This document shows positions 59,660 through 64,000 of a stretch of DNA of 64,000 bases, in pieces. The DNA is from Pieris napi (Eukaryota; Arthropoda; Insecta; Lepidoptera; Pieridae). A program made the position numbers and the translations under genes. Each line of letters begins with the position of its first letter. Position 1 is the stretch's first letter. The DNA lies in contig NC_062245.1 of assembly GCF_905475465.1 (NCBI RefSeq), forward strand, positions 12,930,352-12,994,351. Reading direction: 5' to 3'. The notes beneath the pieces were generated by a model that did not search any database, was not told the DNA's origin, and worked only from the letters and a program-made list of their open reading frames with translations.

Positions 59660-60428
59660 GAGTACGCGTCGAGCTGTCGTAGCGACAACTGTGTTTTCGT
59701 TCGCTCCGCGTTTGGAAAATTCCAATGGTGGGTTTTTAGTGGCGGAAAATCCTGTGAGTTGGCATAAAAGATTCAGTAGCAATTACTGCTTCTTTGTATG
59801 TTTGTGTGCACTTCGTAGTTATATTCTTAATAACTACAAGGCTAAAGTGAGGGGAAATTGACCCGGTGTTTGTGTTTGTGTTACCTTTTATGTGTCGCGA
59901 CGACACATAAATTGTATGTGTCTTTATTGTGGGATTACGGTGCAACCGTGAGTGTTACAATTATTTATCTTTGGCCCATTAATTTGGCCAATATAATATA
60001 AGTTGCAGCAAGTGAATTGTCGGCCGCCATCTTGTTTGCTAGTTGGGTGCCAAGGTCGGGCAAACTAGTGAAGCGTCGGTCCGCCATCTTGTTGTTTACA
60101 AGTTTGGTGCCAAGGTTGGGGTTTTTCCGTGACGCGTTGGACGTCTCTCACACTGAAGTGAGTGGGCGTCCGAAGATTGGACTTCGTCACACCGAAGCGG
60201 ATTAAGACTTTAAATTTTAGTTTTAATTATTTAGAATTAAGATTTTAGAATTAAGATTTTGGAATTAATATTGTATTTGTGTGGTGTTGCCAGGTCTATA
60301 TTCATTTATCTATTTATTTATTTATATATTTATTGGGTAGAGGGGTAGAGTTCTGGGCGGAGGTGGAGTCGGGGATAGAGTCGTCGACTCTAATGTTAGT
60401 TGGGGGTAGGGTCTAGTGGCACCTTGAT
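59660..60428 (+). other. 5' leader of S-E
   Basis: The first 45 bases match S-A, then the sequence drifts. Contains GCCATCTTGT at 60026-60035 and 60083-60092, an AGAATTAAGATTTT duplication near 60232-60265 and TTTA-rich simple sequence near 60305-60330. ORF1 ATG follows a TGAT context. Confidence 0.55.
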
Positions 60429-62492
60429 ATGAGGCGAGCTAAAGGGTTGGTGATTTCGTCGTCCTCGGATAGTGACGACGATGTGGGTATCGTGGATTGC
60501 TCCGGTGAGAGGAAGCGGGCGCATACAAAAAGCCCGGTTGGGAACAACAAGGAAACTTGCTCCCCACCGGCCAAGGGTAAGCCGAAAAAGGCGGCTTCTC
60601 ATGTGGTTGGGTTGGAGGAGGCGGAGGGAGAGTTGCGGCGTCAGAACGCTCGCTCTCGCCTTGCAGAGAGGTTAGAAGGTGCGGGGAATGTCTCCGATTA
60701 TGGGGCTCCCGCCAGTGTGGATATCAGGTTAGTGAGGTCATCCGGGGAGGAGGATTTCGACGATGTCATCCTCCTTGGCATTGCTGAGATGAAGGAGCGG
60801 ACGGCTGTGCGGGTTCGTCGCATTTTCGAAATTGCGACGAAGTCGGGCAACCTCAAGGGTGAGTTTGTCCGCGACCTGAAGGTTGCAGCCAAGGAGGTGG
60901 CTGAGATCGTGGAGGATCTCGCGGAGAGATGCCTGGGAGGGGATGAGGGGAGGCGCCTCCTGAGGGACAATGTTCGCCTGAGGGCCCAGGTAAAAGACCT
61001 GGGTCTGGAGCTTGCGGCCCTTAGGAGGGAGTTCAATGAGAGCACTGCGCACTTAGCGCAGACAAAGGGACACCCCGTGTCGGTGGAGGGTCCCTCCACT
61101 CCGGATGCCCTCCGTCAAATGATGGAGGGGCTTTTGGATGGGGTGAAGGAGAGCCTTATGGGGGAGGTGATGCGGGCTGTTGGGGGCATGCTAGATGCCA
61201 AGCTTGCGGGGATTGGGGACAGGCTCCTCCCTGAGCCTGTGCTGCGTCCTCCGCTGGCGGCATCGGCCCGTGGTCCGGGAGCCCCTGAGCGTTTTGTGGA
61301 GAGGGGGGGGCCGGTGGCCCCGAATTTTGCAGGGCCCCTGGGCTCAAGCACCCGTGAGGGTTCGTTGGGGGGTCGGGGCACCGTGGCTCCGAATGTGGTG
61401 GGGACCCAGGGCCCCGAAGATTTTGAGGGGAGCAGAGTCCCGGAGGCCCCAGGTCTTTCGGGGCCCCGGGTCTCTGGGGGTCCTAGTGACGGAAGCTGGG
61501 CGACCGTCAGCAAAAAGAAGGGAAAGGGAAAGAAGGGTGGTTCTCCCGCTGTGCCGGTCCTTCCCCCTGTGAGTGGGGGAAGTGGCCGTGTTGGCCGGTC
61601 AGAGGACCATGGAGTGAGTCGCGGCGCAGGGCCCTCGGCTGGGCGAGTGGCAGTTATAGAGAGGTCTGTCAGGGTGCAGCCTTCGCTCACTCCGCCGAAA
61701 ACTTCCGCAGTGGTCATCACATTGCGGAGGGAGGCGGTGGAGCGGGGGGTGACGTATGCCGATGTGCTACTCAAGGCAAGAAATGGTATAAACCTGGCTG
61801 AGATTGGAATTGCAACTATCAGCATCCGGCTAACGGCAACGGGAGCTCGGATGCTGGAGGTGCCGGGGGTTGACAGGGAGGAGAAGGCTGATGCCCTGGC
61901 GGACAGGCTTCGTGTGGTGCTGTCGGGGGAGGCCTTGGTGGGGAGGCCCGTAAAATGTGCGGACCTCCTTATTCGGGACCTTGACGACAGCGTCACTGAG
62001 AGGGATGTGACGGAGGCGGTGGCTGTCATGGGTGGGTGCCTGGCTGAAGCTATCAAGCCGGGTAAGATCTTGAGGCGTGGGATACGGGGCTTGGGGGAGA
62101 TGTTCCTCATGTGTCCGGTCGCCGCCGCCCAGAAAGTGTGCCAAGGAAAGCTCCTCATTGGGTGGAGCTCCTGTCGGGTTGAAATCCGAGAGGACCGCCC
62201 TTTGAGGTGCTACAAGTGCCAGAAGTTGGGTCACGTGCGAGCCACCTGTGACTCAACGATGGACTTGGCGGAGGTGTGCTATCGATGTGGGGTTGCTGGC
62301 CACAAGGCCAATGAATGCAGCTCGAAAGAGCTGCATTGCGCGGTCTGCTCAACGGCTGGGAAGCCAGCAGACCATAAGATGGCGGGAAGGGCCTGCAACC
62401 CTCCGAAGGTGACGAAGGGCCTGGGAGCCCAAAGGACTGGGACAACTGTGGGGAACGCTCCCATGGAGGTTGGTGTGGCACAACCATCATAG
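60429..62492 (+). CDS. SART-like ORF1 (Gag) of S-E, 687 aa
   Basis: Complete Gag with ATG, acidic SSSSDSDDD tract, coiled-coil-prone region, Gly/Pro-rich linker, conserved domain and three knuckles near the C-terminus (CYKCQKLGHVRATC, CYRCGVAGHKANEC and a longer third). The N-terminal 170 residues differ much from S-A; the central part is nearly the same. The reading frame is open although ORF2 is destroyed, so selection on Gag alone, or recent loss of ORF2, is possible. Confidence 0.9.
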   Translation: MRRAKGLVISSSSDSDDDVGIVDCSGERKRAHTKSPVGNNKETCSPPAKGKPKKAASHVVGLEEAEGELRRQNARSRLAERLEGAGNVSDYGAPASVDIRLVRSSGEEDFDDVILLGIAEMKERTAVRVRRIFEIATKSGNLKGEFVRDLKVAAKEVAEIVEDLAERCLGGDEGRRLLRDNVRLRAQVKDLGLELAALRREFNESTAHLAQTKGHPVSVEGPSTPDALRQMMEGLLDGVKESLMGEVMRAVGGMLDAKLAGIGDRLLPEPVLRPPLAASARGPGAPERFVERGGPVAPNFAGPLGSSTREGSLGGRGTVAPNVVGTQGPEDFEGSRVPEAPGLSGPRVSGGPSDGSWATVSKKKGKGKKGGSPAVPVLPPVSGGSGRVGRSEDHGVSRGAGPSAGRVAVIERSVRVQPSLTPPKTSAVVITLRREAVERGVTYADVLLKARNGINLAEIGIATISIRLTATGARMLEVPGVDREEKADALADRLRVVLSGEALVGRPVKCADLLIRDLDDSVTERDVTEAVAVMGGCLAEAIKPGKILRRGIRGLGEMFLMCPVAAAQKVCQGKLLIGWSSCRVEIREDRPLRCYKCQKLGHVRATCDSTMDLAEVCYRCGVAGHKANECSSKELHCAVCSTAGKPADHKMAGRACNPPKVTKGLGAQRTGTTVGNAPMEVGVAQPS

Positions 62493-63350
62493 CTGCACCA
62501 GCCTGTTGGGGGGGATCTGGAGACGCTGTGCCGCGATTCAGGGGTGGTGACTGCACACCCTGGCCGAATGTGCCACTTGGTTGAGGCAACACTGTCTCGA
62601 CCTGGTGTCGGTCGTTTGGACGGACCTCTCGCTGCCGAGTGTTGTTGCAGCAATACTAGGTAGCCATGAGGCATGGCGATCGGTTCTTCCGGTTTGCCGG
62701 TTCTTCTGGTTTCGCGGGGCCGGTTTACCGGTTTTCCGGTTTTCCGGTTTACCGGTTTTCTGGTTTCGTGGGGCCGGTTTACCGGTTTTCCGGTTTTCCG
62801 GTTTACCGGTTTTTCCGGTTTCATGGGGCCGGTTTACCGGTTTTCCGGTTTACCGGTTTTCTGGTTTCGTGGGGCCGGTTTTCCGGTTTTACCGGTTTTT
62901 CGGTTTACCGGTTTTTCCGGTTTCGTGGGGCCGGTTTTCCGGTTTTACCGGTTTTTCGGTTTACCGGTTTTCTGGTTTCATGGGGCCGGTTTACCGGTTT
63001 TCCGGTTTTTCGGTTTACCGGTTTTTCCGGTTTCATGGGGCCGGTTTACCGGTTTTCCGGTTTTCCGGTTTACCGGTTTTTCCGGTTTCATGGGGCCGGT
63101 TTACCGGTTTTCCGGTTTACCGGTTTTTCGGTTTCGTGGGGCCGGTTTGCCGGTTTTCCGGTTTACCGGTTTTTCGGTTTCGTGGGGCCGGTTTGCCGGT
63201 TTTCCGGCTGTCGATCGCCAGCGGGAGGTGCGTTGAATCGACCGGAGGGGTTGTGCTTGGCGACGGCAAGGTGAAGGGTGGGTAGGCGCAGGGTGGGCCC
63301 AATATACGCATAGTTGCGTGGGTCCAACTGCGTCCCACTGCGTCGTCGCC
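62493..63350 (+). pseudogene. Remnant of SART-like ORF2 in S-E
   Basis: About 55 bases resembling the very start of ORF2 (GATTCAGG block, 62515-62541) are joined to the C-terminal part (GCACACCCTGG near 62553). Endonuclease and RT are missing. The tail is then split by the 62685-63205 minisatellite before matching again (CCAGCGGGAGGTG near 63217). No functional enzyme is possible. Confidence 0.85.
62685..63205 (+). repeat. CCGGTTTACCGG minisatellite inside S-E
   Basis: About ten GGGGCC-bordered units of 46-57 bp made of CCGGTTTACCGG and TTTTCCGG blocks. CCGGT-TT-ACCGG is a perfect inverted repeat. It sits in the ORF2 tail, where S-A has no counterpart. All three plus frames are open through it as a by-product of the repeat. 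Confidence 0.85.
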
Positions 63351-63620
63351 AGGCCCTTATGCGGACATACCCGCCTGAGCTTTCTGGGTTGAATGCCTAG
63401 TGCGACCCCCGGGGAGCTCAATGCGGTGCCGGACGGCATTCATTCAGAATGAGTGTAGTCTGGTACCGCAGGCGGTATGGAGGGTTCAGGAGGAATTTTT
63501 AGTGGGTCCGGCTTCTCCCCTCTGATTAGCAGAGGGACTTTGAGAACGCCATCCCCACAGTCCCCGCGGTAGCGACTGCATACGCCCGCGGGCCTGCATT
63601 TGTGCATTTTAACCTCCTTC
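63351..63620 (+). other. SART-like 3'UTR of S-E
   Basis: Diverged from S-A but keeps the 12-bp stem-loop (about 63423-63470) with pair-preserving changes, the TTTTTAGTGGGT block and the CCCGCGG stem, then the poly(A) (about 63623-63646). Confidence 0.65.
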
Positions 63621-63646
63621 ATAAAAAAAAAAAAAAAAAAAAAAAA

Positions 63647-64000
63647 GGTTAGGTTAGGTTAGGTTAGGTTAGGTTAGGTTAGGTTAGGTTAGGTTAGGTT
63701 AGGTTAGGTTAGGTTCGGTTAGGTTAGGTTAGGTTAGGTTAGGTTAGGTTAGGTTAGGTTAGGTTAGGTTAGGTTAGGTTAGGTTAGGTTAGGTTAGGTT
63801 AGGTTAGGTTAGGTTAGGTTAGGTTAGGTTAGGTTAGGTTAGGTTAGGTTAGGTTAGGTTAGGTTAGGTTAGGTTAGGTTAGGTTAGGTTAGGTTAGGTT
63901 AGGTTAGGTTAGGTTAGGTTAGGTTAGGTTAGGTTAGGTTAGGTTAGGTTAGGTTAGGTTAGGTTAGGTTAGGTTAGGTTAGGTTAGGTTAGGTTAGGTT
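63647..64000 (+). repeat. (TTAGG)n block 11, at least 71 repeats, runs off the window
   Basis: Telomeric repeats to the window edge with one variant unit (GGTTCGG near 63715). Direction of the G-strand places the chromosome end to the right. Confidence 0.98.

Larger units (their letters stand above)
59660..63646 (+). mobile_element. S-E: SART-like element, ORF1 only, mosaic
   Basis: Headless start at GAGTACGCG, diverged 5' leader with two CCGCCATCTTG copies, intact ORF1, ORF2 reduced by about 2.8 kb and interrupted by a minisatellite, then a diverged SART 3'UTR and poly(A). The 5' part and N-terminal ORF1 are clearly diverged from S-A, while from about 60960 on the sequence becomes nearly the same, suggesting recombination. 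It could move only in trans. Confidence 0.88.

Noticed and set aside
62673..63285. Three long overlapping frames of Gly/Phe/Pro repeats
   Set aside because: By-product of the minisatellite, open in all three plus frames; not a gene.

Overview
The window is an insect chromosome end, most likely from a moth or butterfly. It holds long, almost pure (TTAGG)n arrays (eleven blocks, about 490 repeats) interrupted by non-LTR retrotransposons that sit only at the telomeric repeat. The two orientation classes match what is known of the Bombyx SART and TRAS families: SART-like elements on the + strand (sense strand carries TTAGG, poly(A) followed by GGTTA) and TRAS-like elements on the - strand (sense strand carries CCTAA). 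The G-strand runs 5' to 3' rightwards, so the chromosome tip is to the right and the AT-rich subtelomere is on the left. I see no host gene, rRNA, canonical tRNA or CRISPR.

Layout: 1-7529 is AT-rich subtelomere with old repeat fragments and one 19-bp interstitial telomeric patch. Then follow G-A (7722-12915, -, gag-only TRAS-like); S-A (13291-19905, +, complete SART-like); S-B (20318-24691, +, 5'-truncated SART-like); S-C (24721-30184, +, a second SART-like lineage, 5'-truncated); T-A (30217-37784, -, complete TRAS-like); S-D (37995-44853, +, SART-like with a doubled head); T-B (44876-52186, -, complete TRAS-like, second lineage); N1 (52327-53087, +, a short SINE-like element); G-B (53256-59140, -, gag-only TRAS-like); S-E (59660-63646, +, SART-like with ORF1 but a wrecked ORF2). 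The last (TTAGG)n block runs off the right edge.

Complete elements have a Gag-like ORF1 with three CCHC knuckles and an ORF2 with AP-like endonuclease, reverse transcriptase and a C-terminal zinc finger. The TRAS-like ORF2s also carry RNase H. In SART-like elements ORF1 stop and ORF2 ATG are one base apart. In TRAS-like elements ORF2 overlaps the ORF1 end in the +1 frame and has no ATG there.

The most interesting content is non-autonomous. First, G-A and G-B are full-length telomeric elements of 5.2 and 5.9 kb that encode only a TRAS-type Gag. They have no ORF2, and their 3' regions are tandem arrays of about 245-bp hairpin-forming units. The Gag differs between copies by one amino acid against about nine synonymous changes, suggesting selection. 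They share a 3'-terminal motif with the complete TRAS-like elements. This resembles Drosophila HeT-A in design but is built from an R1-clade element. Second, a module of about 280 bp with perfect Pol III A and B boxes and a T-run end sits at the 5' end of S-A (one copy) and S-D (two copies), is absent from S-E, and occurs as a dimer fused to a SART 3' tail in N1. N1 thus has the architecture of a telomere-targeted SINE that could use SART machinery.
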